A stretch of 12,954 bases of DNA from an uncultured Oxalobacteraceae bacterium (GTDB taxonomy: Bacteria; Pseudomonadota; Gammaproteobacteria; Burkholderiales; Burkholderiaceae), in contig CAMLHI010000037.1 of the NCBI GenBank assembly GCA_946479705.1, forward strand, positions 1 through 12,954, written 5' to 3'. Within the stretch, counting starts at the first letter, position 1. The number at the start of each line of letters is the position of its first letter. A program made the position numbers and the translations under genes. Below, piece after piece: positions 1 through 7,653 of this stretch. The notes under the pieces were generated by a model, which had not been told where the DNA came from, did no database searches, and worked only from the letters and a program-made list of their open reading frames with translations.

Positions 1-1868
1 TCGCCCTGCTCGCGACGCGCCGTTTCGGCCCGTTCTTCTGGACCCAGTTCCTGGGCGCCTTCAACGACAACGTCTTCAAAACGGCGCTGCTGGTCATCCT
101 GACCTACGACGCCGCGCACTGGACGAGCATCAGCCCGGCCCTGCTCAACAGCCTGATCCCCGGCCTGTTCATTCTCCCGTACGTGCTGTTTTCGGCCACC
201 GCCGGCCAGATCGCCGAGAAGGTCGAAAAGGGCCGGCTGGCGCGCCTGGTCAAGCTGCTAGAGATCGGCATCATGCTCATGGCCGGCATCGGCTGGATGA
301 GCCATACCCTGTGGCTGCTGATCGCCGCGGTGGTCGGCATGGGCGTGCACTCGACCCTGTTCGGTCCCGTCAAGTACGCCTACCTGCCGCAGCAGTTGAA
401 AAGCGAGGAGCTGGTGGGCGGTAACGGCATGATCGAAATGGGCACCTTCGTGGGCATCCTGCTCGGGCAGATCCTGGGCGCGGCGCTGGTGCAGGTGCAG
501 CCGTACGGCGTGGCGCTGGTGGCTGGCGGCACGCTGCTGTTCGCCGTCGCCGGCTTGATCACGGCGCTGCGCATTCCGCTCTCGCCGGCCCCGGCCCCCG
601 AGCTGCGCATCAATCCCAACTTCCTGGCCGAATCGGTGCGCAATATCGCTTTCTCGGCGCGCAACCGCACGGTGTTCCTGTCCATGCTGGGCAATTCCTG
701 GTTCTGGTTCTACGGCGCGCTGGTGCTGTCGCAATTCCCGCTGTACGCCAAGGAGTACCTGCACGGCGACTACAGCGTGTTCGTGCTGCTGCTGACGGTG
801 TTCTCGATCGGCGTGGGAGCCGGCTCGCTGCTGTGCGAGAAGCTGTCCGGCCACAAGGTCGAAATCGGGCTGGTGCCGTTCGGCTCGATCGGCCTGTCGC
901 TGTTCGGCATCGACCTGTATTTCGCCAGCCTGGGCTACACCAATGCCGCCATGGTCGACATGCGCGGCCTGATGGCCCAGGCCGGGGTGCTGCGCATCCT
1001 GTTCGACATCGCCATGATCGGGGTGTTCGGCGGCCTGTTCATCGTGCCTCTGTTCGCGCTGATCCAGACGCGCTGCGAGCCGAGCCACCTGTCGCGTACC
1101 ATTGGCGGCATGAATATCCTGAACGCGCTGTTCATGATCGTGGCGGCCGGCGCGGCCATCGCCATGATCAAGCTGGGCTTCTCGATCCCCCAGATGTTCC
1201 TGGCCACGGCGGTGCTCAACGCGCTGGTGGCGCTGTACATCTTCTCGCTGGTGCCGGAATTCCTGATGCGTTTCCTGGCGTGGATGCTGATCCACACCAT
1301 CCACCGCGTCAAGACGGTCGACGTCGACCGGATTCCCGTGACCGGCGCCGCGGTCCTCGTGTGCAACCACGTCAGCTACGTCGACGCCATCGTGATCGGC
1401 GCGGCCAGCCCGCGTCCGATCCGCTTCGTGATGGACCACCGCATCTTCAAGACTCCATTCCTGGGCTGGATATTCCGCACCGCGCGCGCCATTCCGATCG
1501 CCCCGGCCAAGGAAGACCCGTGGCTGATGGAGAGGGCCTATGTGGACATCGCCCAGGCTTTGCACGAGGGCGACCTGGTCTGCATTTTCCCCGAGGGGAA
1601 GCTGACGACCACTGGCGAGATGAACGAGTTCCGCGGCGGCGTGGCCAAGATCGTCGAGCGCAGCAAGGTGCCGGTCATTCCGATGGCGCTGCGCGGCCTG
1701 TGGGGCAGCCTGCTCACGCGCGACCCCGGCGGGCTGTTCGAGCGTTCGTTCGCGCGCGGCCCGCGTTCGCGCCTGTCGCTGGCGGTGGGTACGCCGGTAC
1801 CGCCGCAACAGGCAACGCCAGACTATCTTTACCAGCAGGTGCTGGCGCTGCGCGGCGACTGGAAGTAG
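1..1868 (+). CDS. MFS lysophospholipid transporter-acyltransferase fusion (LplT/PlsC type), 5' end missing
   Basis: The reading frame is open from the left edge (codons from base 3) to TAG at 1866-1868, giving 621 visible residues. The first visible residues contain RRFGPFFWTQFLGAFNDN, the FNDN signature that opens LplT-type transporters, so probably only a few N-terminal residues are missing. About the first 425 residues are hydrophobic helices of an MFS carrier. The rest is a PlsC/Aas-type 1-acylglycerophosphate acyltransferase: block I NHVSYVD (H-x4-D, His about visible residue 456) and block III FPEG (about 529). Known family role: LplT flips lysophospholipids across the inner membrane and Aas re-acylates them. 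A fused protein would couple import to re-acylation at the inner membrane. The acyl-ACP synthetase (AMP-binding) domain of E. coli Aas is absent, so the acyl donor must be made elsewhere. The domain call is firm; the exact substrate is inferred. Confidence 0.93.
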   Translation, partial: ALLATRRFGPFFWTQFLGAFNDNVFKTALLVILTYDAAHWTSISPALLNSLIPGLFILPYVLFSATAGQIAEKVEKGRLARLVKLLEIGIMLMAGIGWMSHTLWLLIAAVVGMGVHSTLFGPVKYAYLPQQLKSEELVGGNGMIEMGTFVGILLGQILGAALVQVQPYGVALVAGGTLLFAVAGLITALRIPLSPAPAPELRINPNFLAESVRNIAFSARNRTVFLSMLGNSWFWFYGALVLSQFPLYAKEYLHGDYSVFVLLLTVFSIGVGAGSLLCEKLSGHKVEIGLVPFGSIGLSLFGIDLYFASLGYTNAAMVDMRGLMAQAGVLRILFDIAMIGVFGGLFIVPLFALIQTRCEPSHLSRTIGGMNILNALFMIVAAGAAIAMIKLGFSIPQMFLATAVLNALVALYIFSLVPEFLMRFLAWMLIHTIHRVKTVDVDRIPVTGAAVLVCNHVSYVDAIVIGAASPRPIRFVMDHRIFKTPFLGWIFRTARAIPIAPAKEDPWLMERAYVDIAQALHEGDLVCIFPEGKLTTTGEMNEFRGGVAKIVERSKVPVIPMALRGLWGSLLTRDPGGLFERSFARGPRSRLSLAVGTPVPPQQATPDYLYQQVLALRGDWK

Positions 1869-1892
1869 GGCGGTGGCGCGCCCCGGGACGCG

Positions 1893-1921
1893 CTACAGTG
1901 CTTCGCGAAATGGCTTATCAT
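1893..1921 (+). promoter_or_regulatory. possible sigma-70 promoter for the 1992 kinase gene
   Basis: TATCAT at 1916-1921 matches the -10 consensus in 5 of 6 positions. The region 18 bases upstream (GCTACA, 1892-1897) matches TTGACA only in its last three bases. If the promoter is real, transcription starts near 1928. This would exclude the in-frame ATG at 1920 as the kinase start and favours 1992. Weak evidence, based on position and the -10 box only. Confidence 0.28.
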
Positions 1922-1991
1922 GGCCGCTGCCATCCCAACCGGCTTCCTATCGAGGCCGCCCTGTCATGAAACGCCAGCTGTCCGCCACCGC

Positions 1992-4193
1992 ATGAAAATC
2001 CGCGCCTACCTCGCGTTGATGGTGGCGGCGGTGCTGATTCCGGTAATCCTGTTCTCCACGCTGTCGCTCAATACCCTGCTCAAATCGGAACGCGAGGCGG
2101 CGCTTAAAGGCGTGCGCGAAACCGCGCGCATCTCGCTGGTGAGCATCGACCGCGAACTGACCAATACCCAAAGCGCGATGCGCATGCTGGCCACCTCGCC
2201 CAACCTGGCCAATGGCGACCTGCAGGGCTTTTACGAGCAGGCCCGCTATTCCGACAAGAGTGGCGCCACTTACACCGCCCTGCTCGAGCAGGACGGCCAG
2301 CAGGTCATCAATACGGGCGTCCCCTTCGGCACGCCGCTGCCGCCGCCGACGCCATCGTCGATGCGGGTCAGGCAGGTGCTCGAAGCGGGCACGCCGCAGA
2401 TTTCCAACCTGATTCGCGGGGCGGTCAACCAGGTCCTGATGGTGGCGGTGGACGTGCCGGTGGTCACGCCCTCCGGCAAGCGCTACGTGGTGGCCCAGGC
2501 CTACCGGGTCGAATACTTCGACAAGGTGCTCAAGCAGGTCAACCTGCCGCCCGGCTGGCTGGCCGGGGTATTCGACCGCAACGGCATGACGATCGCGCGC
2601 GTTCCTACCGTGGTCGATCCGGAAGCGCGCCACGACCTGCGCGAGGCGATCCGCAGCCGCACCGTGGGCGTGATCCGCAACGCCGGCGACGACAATCAAA
2701 AGCTGTACACGGTGCTGGAGCGCTCGGCGCTGTCCGGCTGGACGGTCGCGGTGGGCGTGCCGGAGGCCGAGATCGAATCGGCCGCGCGCCATGCACTGAT
2801 GGTGTCGATCCTCGGCCTGATGGCGGCCGTCGGCTGCGCCGCGCTGGCCGCGGTGTTCTTCGCGCGCAGGCTGTCGCAGTCGATCGGCCAGGCTGCCCAC
2901 TCGGCCCTTGCGCTCGAACACGGCGAGACCGTGGGTCCGTCGGAAGTGTCGGGCGTGCGCGAAGTGGACGAGGTGCAGGCCGCGATTGCCGCAGCGGCCG
3001 CAGTGGTCGGTTCGGAAAAGCGTTCGCGCCAGCTGGCCGAGGAAGAGCGCGAGATCCTGTTCGAGCGCGAACACGCGGCGCGCACCATGGCCGAGCAGCA
3101 GAACCGCGCCAAGGACGAGTTTTTGGCCATGCTCGGGCATGAGCTGCGCAATCCGCTGGCGGCGATCGTCAACGCCACCAGCGTCATGGGGCAGGAGGGC
3201 ATGGCGCCGGAAGCGCTGGAGCGGGCGCGTCAGATCGTAGCCCGCCAGAGCCGCCACCTGACCCGCATCGTCGACGACCTGCTCGACATGGGCCGAGTCC
3301 ACTCGGGCAAGATCCTGCTGGAGCGGCGCGCGCTGCGGCTCGATCTGCTGGCGGCCCGTCATTTCAAGGCGCTGGGCGAGCACGAGCGCGCCTCGCGCCA
3401 TGCATTGCGCATCGAGGTCGAGGAAGCCTGGGTCGACGCCGACCCGACACGCATGGAGCAGATCGTCGGCAACCTGGCCGACAATGCCCTCAAATACACG
3501 CCGCCCGGCGGCACCATCACGCTGCGGGTGATCAATGACGGCAGCGAGGTGGTGATGGAGGTAAGCGACTCGGGCATCGGCATCGCGCCCGAACTGGTGC
3601 CCTACGTGTTCGACCTGTTCGTGCAAGGCGCGCGCACGCTCGACCGGGCGCAGGGCGGGCTGGGTGTCGGACTGGCGCTGGTGCGGCGCCTGGCCGACAT
3701 GCATGGCGGCGGCGTCAGCGTACGAAGCGAAGGCGTGGGGCGCGGCTCCAGCTTCGCACTGCGCCTGCCGCGGGTGGAGGCATCCGCGCAGGCCGAGGCG
3801 CCGCCCGCAGCGGCGCCCTCGTCGCGCCAGCATGTGCTGCTCATCGAGGACAACGAGGATGGGCGCGAGATGATGGCCATGATGCTTGAAGCCCAGCAGT
3901 ACAGCGTGACCTGCGCTGCGGATGGCTACGAGGCATTGCGTCTGGCGGCCGAATGCCGGCCGGCCATCGCTCTGGTCGATATCGGCTTGCCCGGCATCGA
4001 CGGCTACGAGGTGGCGCGGCGCCTGCGTGCCGACCCGGTCACCGCCTCGGTGCGGCTGGTGGCGCTGACCGGCTACGGCCAGGAGAGCGACCGCGAACGC
4101 GCGCTCGATGCCGGCTTCGACGCCCATCTGGTCAAGCCGGTCGATATGGCACGGCTGGTGGAAGTGCTGGAGACCCAGACCTTCACGGCCTGA
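1992..4193 (+). CDS. membrane hybrid sensor histidine kinase with C-terminal receiver
   Basis: A 733-residue hybrid kinase. Residues 7-27 form TM1, 28-268 a probable periplasmic Cache-like sensor, and 269-291 TM2. A linker/coiled coil leads to HisKA (GHELRNP, phospho-His H383), HATPase_c (N-box N498, G1 DSGIG at 526-530, G2 GLGVG at 556-560), then a receiver at about 613-725 with acidic pair E619/D620, phospho-Asp D663 and Lys in LVKPVD. There is no DNA-binding output, so the phosphoryl group probably stays in cis or goes to an Hpt or response regulator elsewhere. An in-frame ATG exists at 1920, but 1992 puts MKIRAYLALM directly before TM1, as expected, and 1920 falls inside a candidate -10 box. 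No strong ribosome site precedes 1992; a 9-codon frame at 1966-1995 overlaps the start as ATGA. The ligand is unknown. The stop lies 4 nt from the stop of the convergent kinase. Confidence 0.93.
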   Translation: MKIRAYLALMVAAVLIPVILFSTLSLNTLLKSEREAALKGVRETARISLVSIDRELTNTQSAMRMLATSPNLANGDLQGFYEQARYSDKSGATYTALLEQDGQQVINTGVPFGTPLPPPTPSSMRVRQVLEAGTPQISNLIRGAVNQVLMVAVDVPVVTPSGKRYVVAQAYRVEYFDKVLKQVNLPPGWLAGVFDRNGMTIARVPTVVDPEARHDLREAIRSRTVGVIRNAGDDNQKLYTVLERSALSGWTVAVGVPEAEIESAARHALMVSILGLMAAVGCAALAAVFFARRLSQSIGQAAHSALALEHGETVGPSEVSGVREVDEVQAAIAAAAAVVGSEKRSRQLAEEEREILFEREHAARTMAEQQNRAKDEFLAMLGHELRNPLAAIVNATSVMGQEGMAPEALERARQIVARQSRHLTRIVDDLLDMGRVHSGKILLERRALRLDLLAARHFKALGEHERASRHALRIEVEEAWVDADPTRMEQIVGNLADNALKYTPPGGTITLRVINDGSEVVMEVSDSGIGIAPELVPYVFDLFVQGARTLDRAQGGLGVGLALVRRLADMHGGGVSVRSEGVGRGSSFALRLPRVEASAQAEAPPAAAPSSRQHVLLIEDNEDGREMMAMMLEAQQYSVTCAADGYEALRLAAECRPAIALVDIGLPGIDGYEVARRLRADPVTASVRLVALTGYGQESDRERALDAGFDAHLVKPVDMARLVEVLETQTFTA

Positions 4194-4197
4194 TGGC

Positions 4198-5718
4198 TTA
4201 GTGGCTGGGTGGCTTGAACACCCGGCCGCTGGCCAGGCGCTTGATTTCGTCGAAGTCGACCGGCTTGATCAGGTGATGGTCGAAGCCCGCTTCCTCGGTG
4301 CGCTGGCGGGCATCGTGCTGGCCCCAGCCGGTGAGGGCGATCATCAGCACCTCGTTCGCTTGCGGCATGGCGCGAATACGGCGCGCGGCCTCGTAGCCGT
4401 CCATGCCCGGCATGCCGAGGTCCATCACGATCATGTCCGGCATCGACTGCTCGACCGCGTTGACCGCCTCGAAGCCGTCGTAGGCGGTGGCCACCCTGCA
4501 GTGCTCCATGTCGAACAGGGCCTGGAGAGAATCGGCTGCGTCGCGGTTGTCGTCCACCACCAGTACCTTGGGGCGCTCCTCGTCGGCCGGCGGGGCTACA
4601 GCAGGCATGTCGTGGGCGGCAGGCGTGCCATGGCTGATGACCGGCAGCGCGACGATGAATTCGCTGCCCTTGCCCAATCCCTCGCTGCGCGCGCGCACGC
4701 TGCCGCCATGCATTTCGGCGAACTGGCGCGACAGCGACAGGCCGATCCCCAGGCCGCTGGCGATCTGGCCCGAGGGCGGACGGCTTTGCTCGAACATCGA
4801 GAAAATGCGCTGCAGCGCGGACGGCTCCAGGCCGATGCCGCTGTCCTTGATGTGAATCTTCAGGCAGTCCTGCTCGACGTGGGCGCGCACGGCGATGCTG
4901 CCGTCGACGGGGGTGAACTTGACCGCGTTCGAGAGAATGTTGGCGACGATCTGGACCACCCGCGCATAGTCGGCAAACAGCACCACGTCGTGTTCGGGCA
5001 GGTCGAGCGTGATGCGGATGTTCTTGGCCAGCGCCGCCGCCGCGCACAGTTCGGTGACGTGGTTGATGACCGCGTCGAAGGTGGTGTAGTCGCGCTGCAG
5101 GGCGATCTTGCCGCTGTTGATGCGGGCCACATCGAGCAGGTCGTCGACCAGGCGGGTCAGGTGGGTGACCTGGCGCTCCACCACTTCGCTGACCTTCCTG
5201 ACCGCCGGTTCGGATGGGAACAGGTGGGTCAGCACGCCCATCGAGGTGCGGATCGGCGCCAGCGGATTGCGCAGTTCGTGGCCAAGGCTGGCCAGGAATT
5301 CGTCCTTGCGGCGGTCGGTCTCGCGCACCTGGTATTGCTTGGCGCGCGCGCGCAGCACCGACTGCAGCGAGGTGATAAGCGTGAGCGTGCGCACCGGGCG
5401 TTCCAGCAGGGTCACGTTGCCGAGGGTGGCGATGGCCTGGCGCACGCTGAGCGAATCGGGGCCGCGGTGGGTCAGCAGCACGATCGGCAGGTCGGACCAG
5501 TTGGGCTGGGCCTGGACGAATTCGCCCAGCGTCTTCAGGCCGCCGTTCGACAGGGCTTCTTCCACCGTCAGCACGGCGCCCACGCCCTTGAGCAGTTCCT
5601 CGGCCAGATGCGCGGCGCTGACCGTCACCAGGTTGCGGACCTCGGCGATGTCGAGCATTTTGGACGCCAGTACCGCGTCCTGCCCGGTCGGCGCGAAAAT
5701 CAGGATGCGCTTCTCCAT
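4198..5718 (-). CDS. cytoplasmic hybrid histidine kinase with degenerate N-terminal receiver, second gene of the KaiC-like operon
   Basis: A 506-residue protein with no membrane segments. Residues 1-125 follow the receiver fold pattern (ILIFAP, GAVLTVEEAL, LPIVLLT, VTLLERPV) but lack the acidic pair, the phospho-Asp (TVEE in its place) and the conserved Lys (R107 before Pro). This is a pseudo-receiver, more likely an interaction domain than a phospho-acceptor. HisKA follows with GHELRNP (H147), then HATPase_c with N264, DSGIG at 292-296 and GLGIG at 322-326, and finally an intact receiver (384-495) with D389/D390, D433, T463 and K485. The start ATG lies 3 nt after the stop of the KaiC-like gene, with no clear ribosome site of its own, which suggests translational coupling. 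Its likely partner is therefore that ATPase; this is inference from context. Its C-terminal receiver resembles that of the convergent kinase (LTGWGQ versus LTGYGQ, AGFD, KPVD). Confidence 0.93.
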   Translation of the reverse strand: MEKRILIFAPTGQDAVLASKMLDIAEVRNLVTVSAAHLAEELLKGVGAVLTVEEALSNGGLKTLGEFVQAQPNWSDLPIVLLTHRGPDSLSVRQAIATLGNVTLLERPVRTLTLITSLQSVLRARAKQYQVRETDRRKDEFLASLGHELRNPLAPIRTSMGVLTHLFPSEPAVRKVSEVVERQVTHLTRLVDDLLDVARINSGKIALQRDYTTFDAVINHVTELCAAAALAKNIRITLDLPEHDVVLFADYARVVQIVANILSNAVKFTPVDGSIAVRAHVEQDCLKIHIKDSGIGLEPSALQRIFSMFEQSRPPSGQIASGLGIGLSLSRQFAEMHGGSVRARSEGLGKGSEFIVALPVISHGTPAAHDMPAVAPPADEERPKVLVVDDNRDAADSLQALFDMEHCRVATAYDGFEAVNAVEQSMPDMIVMDLGMPGMDGYEAARRIRAMPQANEVLMIALTGWGQHDARQRTEEAGFDHHLIKPVDFDEIKRLASGRVFKPPSH

Positions 5719-5721
5719 GGC

Positions 5722-7230
5722 TTAGCGGTCGTCGCCTTTTTCGTCGAAGGGCAGGCCCTTGTTACTGTCGTCGAAGGTCGGCACTCCGGTCAGGATACCG
5801 TGGAAGTCGGTCAGCACATCGCCTACGTGGATGCCCTTGTCGCTCATGCCGAACAGGCGGATGGTTCGCTCGTGCTTGCCGACGCGCTTCTTGAAGACCG
5901 AGATGGCCTGGTGCACCTTGCCGCGCGCCTCGAAGTAGCGCAGCATGATGACGCTGTCGGCGATGTAGCTGGCGTCGACGGAGCTCGACATCGAGCCGCC
6001 GATCACGCCCGGCTGCACGCCCACCAGCATGGTGACCACGCCGCGCTGGCCGAGGTAAGTCAGCAGCTCGTGCATGTGGGTGGCCAGGAAGCGTTCGTCG
6101 GGCATCGCCTTGAGGTAGCCGTTCAGGCTATCGATGACGATCACGCGCGCGCCCGCGGCCTCGGCGTCGGTGACGGCCTGCATGAATTCGCCGGGCGCCA
6201 TCTCGGCCGGGTCGACCTGCTGCACCGACAGCTGGCCGCTGGCCAGGGCCGGCTCCAGGTCCAGGCCCAGGCCGGCGCAGCGCAGCAGCATATTGTTGAC
6301 GGCTTCCTCGAACAGGAACATGGCCGCTTTCTGGCCGCGCGCGATCGCGGCGTGGACGTATTGGGCACACAGGGTCGACTTGCCGGTACCGGGTGGGCCG
6401 GAAATCAGGGTGCTGGTGCCTTCATCGAGGCCGCCGCCGGTGAGCAGGTCGAGCGTGGGGATGCCGCTCGAGAGCTGGCGCCGTTCGCTGCGCACGCGCG
6501 TGTAGGCCGCCACCAGGCGCGGGTACACCACCAGGCCGCCGGTGACGATCTTGTAGTCGTGCGAGCCGCCGCGAAAGGCGATGCCGCGGTATTTGACGAT
6601 GCGCACGCGGCGCCGCTCGGAGCCGTAGTCCTGGTTGATCAGTTCGAGCGTGATGACGCCATGGGCCACGCTGCGCACCTGCAGGTCGCCCGAGAGGGCG
6701 GTGCGGTCGTCCAGGAACAGGGTGGTGCAGCCTTTGCCGGACAGGTACTGCTTGAGCGCGAGCACCTGGCGGCGGTAGCGCAGCGGACTTTCGGCCAGCA
6801 GCTGCAGCTCCGACAGGGAATCGAGCACGACGCGTGAGGGCTTGTACTTTTCGATCGTGGCCAGGATGCGCTGGGTGGTGGTGCCCATCTCGATTTCGGA
6901 CGGGTGGAAGATGGTGAACTGGTGGTCGGGGTGGAGGATGTTCTCGTTGGGGATGATGTCTTCGACGTGGATGCCGTCCATCGACCAGCCGTGCGACTGC
7001 GCCACCGCCTGCAGTTCGACGCGGGTCTCCGCCAGGGTGATGTAGATGACCGATTCGCCGCGGCGTACGCCCTCGAACAGGAACTGCAGGGCCAGCGTGG
7101 TCTTGCCGGTGCCCGGTTCGCCTTCGATGAGGAACAGGCGGTCGCTGGTCAGGCCGCCGCCGAGTATGGTGTCCAGTCCCGCCACCCCGGTGGAGAGAAA
7201 ACGGTGGGTTTCATGGTTTTGAGCTTCCAT
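5722..7230 (-). CDS. KaiC-like double P-loop ATPase (circadian clock protein KaiC family)
   Basis: A 502-residue RecA/KaiC-family protein with two tandem ATPase domains. CI has Walker A GEPGTGKT (37-44, K43) and Walker B ending VVLD (D137). CII has Walker A GPPGTGKS (K284) and Walker B VIVID (D367). Paired glutamates follow the CII P-loop (E308/E309), but the matching CI pair reads A67/E68, so the first, catalytic-type Glu of cyanobacterial CI is absent. By eye alignment, the KaiC phosphosite pair Ser-Thr appears here as S421-Y422. The start at 7230 was chosen for the GGAG ribosome site 6 nt upstream; the frame stays open upstream to 7488 but that part crosses the tRNA and its promoter. Family members act as hexameric ATPases and autokinases. 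Without kaiA or kaiB nearby, and with a hybrid kinase gene 3 nt downstream, a signalling or timer role with that kinase is likelier than a full circadian clock. Confidence 0.93.
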   Translation of the reverse strand: MEAQNHETHRFLSTGVAGLDTILGGGLTSDRLFLIEGEPGTGKTTLALQFLFEGVRRGESVIYITLAETRVELQAVAQSHGWSMDGIHVEDIIPNENILHPDHQFTIFHPSEIEMGTTTQRILATIEKYKPSRVVLDSLSELQLLAESPLRYRRQVLALKQYLSGKGCTTLFLDDRTALSGDLQVRSVAHGVITLELINQDYGSERRRVRIVKYRGIAFRGGSHDYKIVTGGLVVYPRLVAAYTRVRSERRQLSSGIPTLDLLTGGGLDEGTSTLISGPPGTGKSTLCAQYVHAAIARGQKAAMFLFEEAVNNMLLRCAGLGLDLEPALASGQLSVQQVDPAEMAPGEFMQAVTDAEAAGARVIVIDSLNGYLKAMPDERFLATHMHELLTYLGQRGVVTMLVGVQPGVIGGSMSSSVDASYIADSVIMLRYFEARGKVHQAISVFKKRVGKHERTIRLFGMSDKGIHVGDVLTDFHGILTGVPTFDDSNKGLPFDEKGDDR

Positions 7231-7400
7231 CCGGGGCTCCCTTCGATGCGAAATAGTTATTAGTTTGCAATTGTGTGGTAAATGGTACATGAATGCGCGG
7301 AACGATGAGGTTCTGTACGAGCGGAAACGTGTCAGGCTGGACAGGGGGTGAGTAAGTTGCTGGTGGTGCAAGTTTCGACCAGCGGCGGGGTGCGAAAAAT

Positions 7401-7421
7401 CCCCTGTTAAAATCGCAGGGG
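7401..7421. promoter_or_regulatory. perfect 6-bp palindrome over the tRNA-Pro -35 region
   Basis: CCCCTG and CAGGGG are separated by 9 bases (TTAAAATCG), which contain the proposed -35 box. The position suits an operator for tRNA transcription or for the divergent KaiC-like gene. It could equally be a chance GC palindrome. It is not followed by a T-run, so it is not a terminator on the plus strand. Confidence 0.4.
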
Positions 7422-7434
7422 CGTCTGCTATAAT
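7407..7434 (+). promoter_or_regulatory. sigma-70 promoter of tRNA-Pro
   Basis: A perfect -10 box TATAAT lies at 7429-7434. TTAAAA at 7407-7412 matches the -35 consensus in 4 of 6 positions with a 16-bp spacer. The predicted start near 7441 is about 5 nt before the mature tRNA 5' end, which is the usual geometry for a single tRNA gene. Confidence 0.8.
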
Positions 7435-7445
7435 CCGCAACTCGT

Positions 7446-7522
7446 CGGGGCGTAGCGCAGCCTGGTAGCGTACTTGCATGGGGTGCAAGGGGTCGGAAGT
7501 TCGAATCTTCTCGCCCCGACCA
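7446..7522 (+). tRNA. tRNA-Pro (anticodon GGG)
   Basis: A complete 77-nt cloverleaf with encoded CCA. Acceptor arms are CGGGGCG (7446-7452) and CGCCCCG (7512-7518), then discriminator A and CCA at 7520-7522. The D stem is GCGC/GCGT with one G-U pair. The anticodon stem CTTGC/GCAAG encloses the loop ATGGGGT, so the anticodon is GGG and it reads Pro codon CCC. The T arm is GGAAG-TTCGAAT-CTTCT. tRNA genes are common integration sites for mobile DNA, and the next gene downstream is AT-richer than the surroundings. Confidence 0.97.
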
Positions 7523-7560
7523 ATAGAATCAAAGACTTACAGCGAAAGCTGTACAGATGG

Positions 7561-7601
7561 CCAGCACTGTATATTAGATGATCGTCTAATATCAGTGCTG
7601 G
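7561..7601. repeat. 41-nt near-perfect inverted repeat (long hairpin)
   Basis: The left arm begins CCAGCACTG followed by T and ATATTAGA; the right arm reads TCTAATAT then CAGTGCTGG with the terminal bases pairing. The arms match over 17 bp with a single bulged T, plus a possible U-G pair closing a GATC loop. No T-run follows, so it is not itself an intrinsic terminator. It lies between the tRNA and the AT-richer gene. Confidence 0.8.
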
Positions 7602-7608
7602 ATCCACT

Positions 7609-7632
7609 AAACCGCTGATAGCGGTTTTTTTT
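7609..7632 (+). terminator. intrinsic terminator after tRNA-Pro
   Basis: An 8-bp stem AAACCGCT/AGCGGTTT with a GAT loop (7609-7627) runs into eight T residues at 7625-7632. It separates the tRNA transcript from the gene at 7654, which must then have its own promoter or depend on read-through. Confidence 0.88.
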
Positions 7633-7653
7633 CGCCTGAACGGTAGGGTAGGC

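Larger units (their letters stand above)
7523..7632 (+). ncRNA. structured 3' trailer of tRNA-Pro, possible trailer-derived small RNA
   Basis: About 110 nt lie between the CCA end and the terminator T-run, and they hold three successive stem-loops: TACAGC-GAAA-GCTGTA (7538-7553, a GNRA tetraloop), a 41-nt long hairpin (7561-7601) and the terminator hairpin (7609-7627). RNase processing of the tRNA precursor would release this trailer. E. coli has a precedent in 3'ETS-leuZ, a tRNA trailer that sponges small RNAs. Whether this trailer is stable or active is unknown; only the structures are visible. Confidence 0.3.

Noticed and set aside
4108..6837. A very long plus-strand open frame (909 codons) opposite the kinase and the KaiC-like gene; similar antisense frames at 258-1808, 1947-4127 and 8874-10832.
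   Set aside because: They mirror well-supported genes, have His/Gln/Arg-rich low-complexity translations and arise from GC-rich third positions in the true genes. No ribosome sites or family motifs support them.
7401..7421. The CCCCTG/CAGGGG palindrome as an intrinsic terminator.
   Set aside because: No T-run follows on the plus strand, and on the minus strand no gene ends there.
7231..7488. An N-terminal extension of the KaiC-like protein up to 7488.
   Set aside because: It would run through the tRNA gene and its promoter, and its translation does not resemble KaiC. The ATG at 7230 has a good ribosome site.
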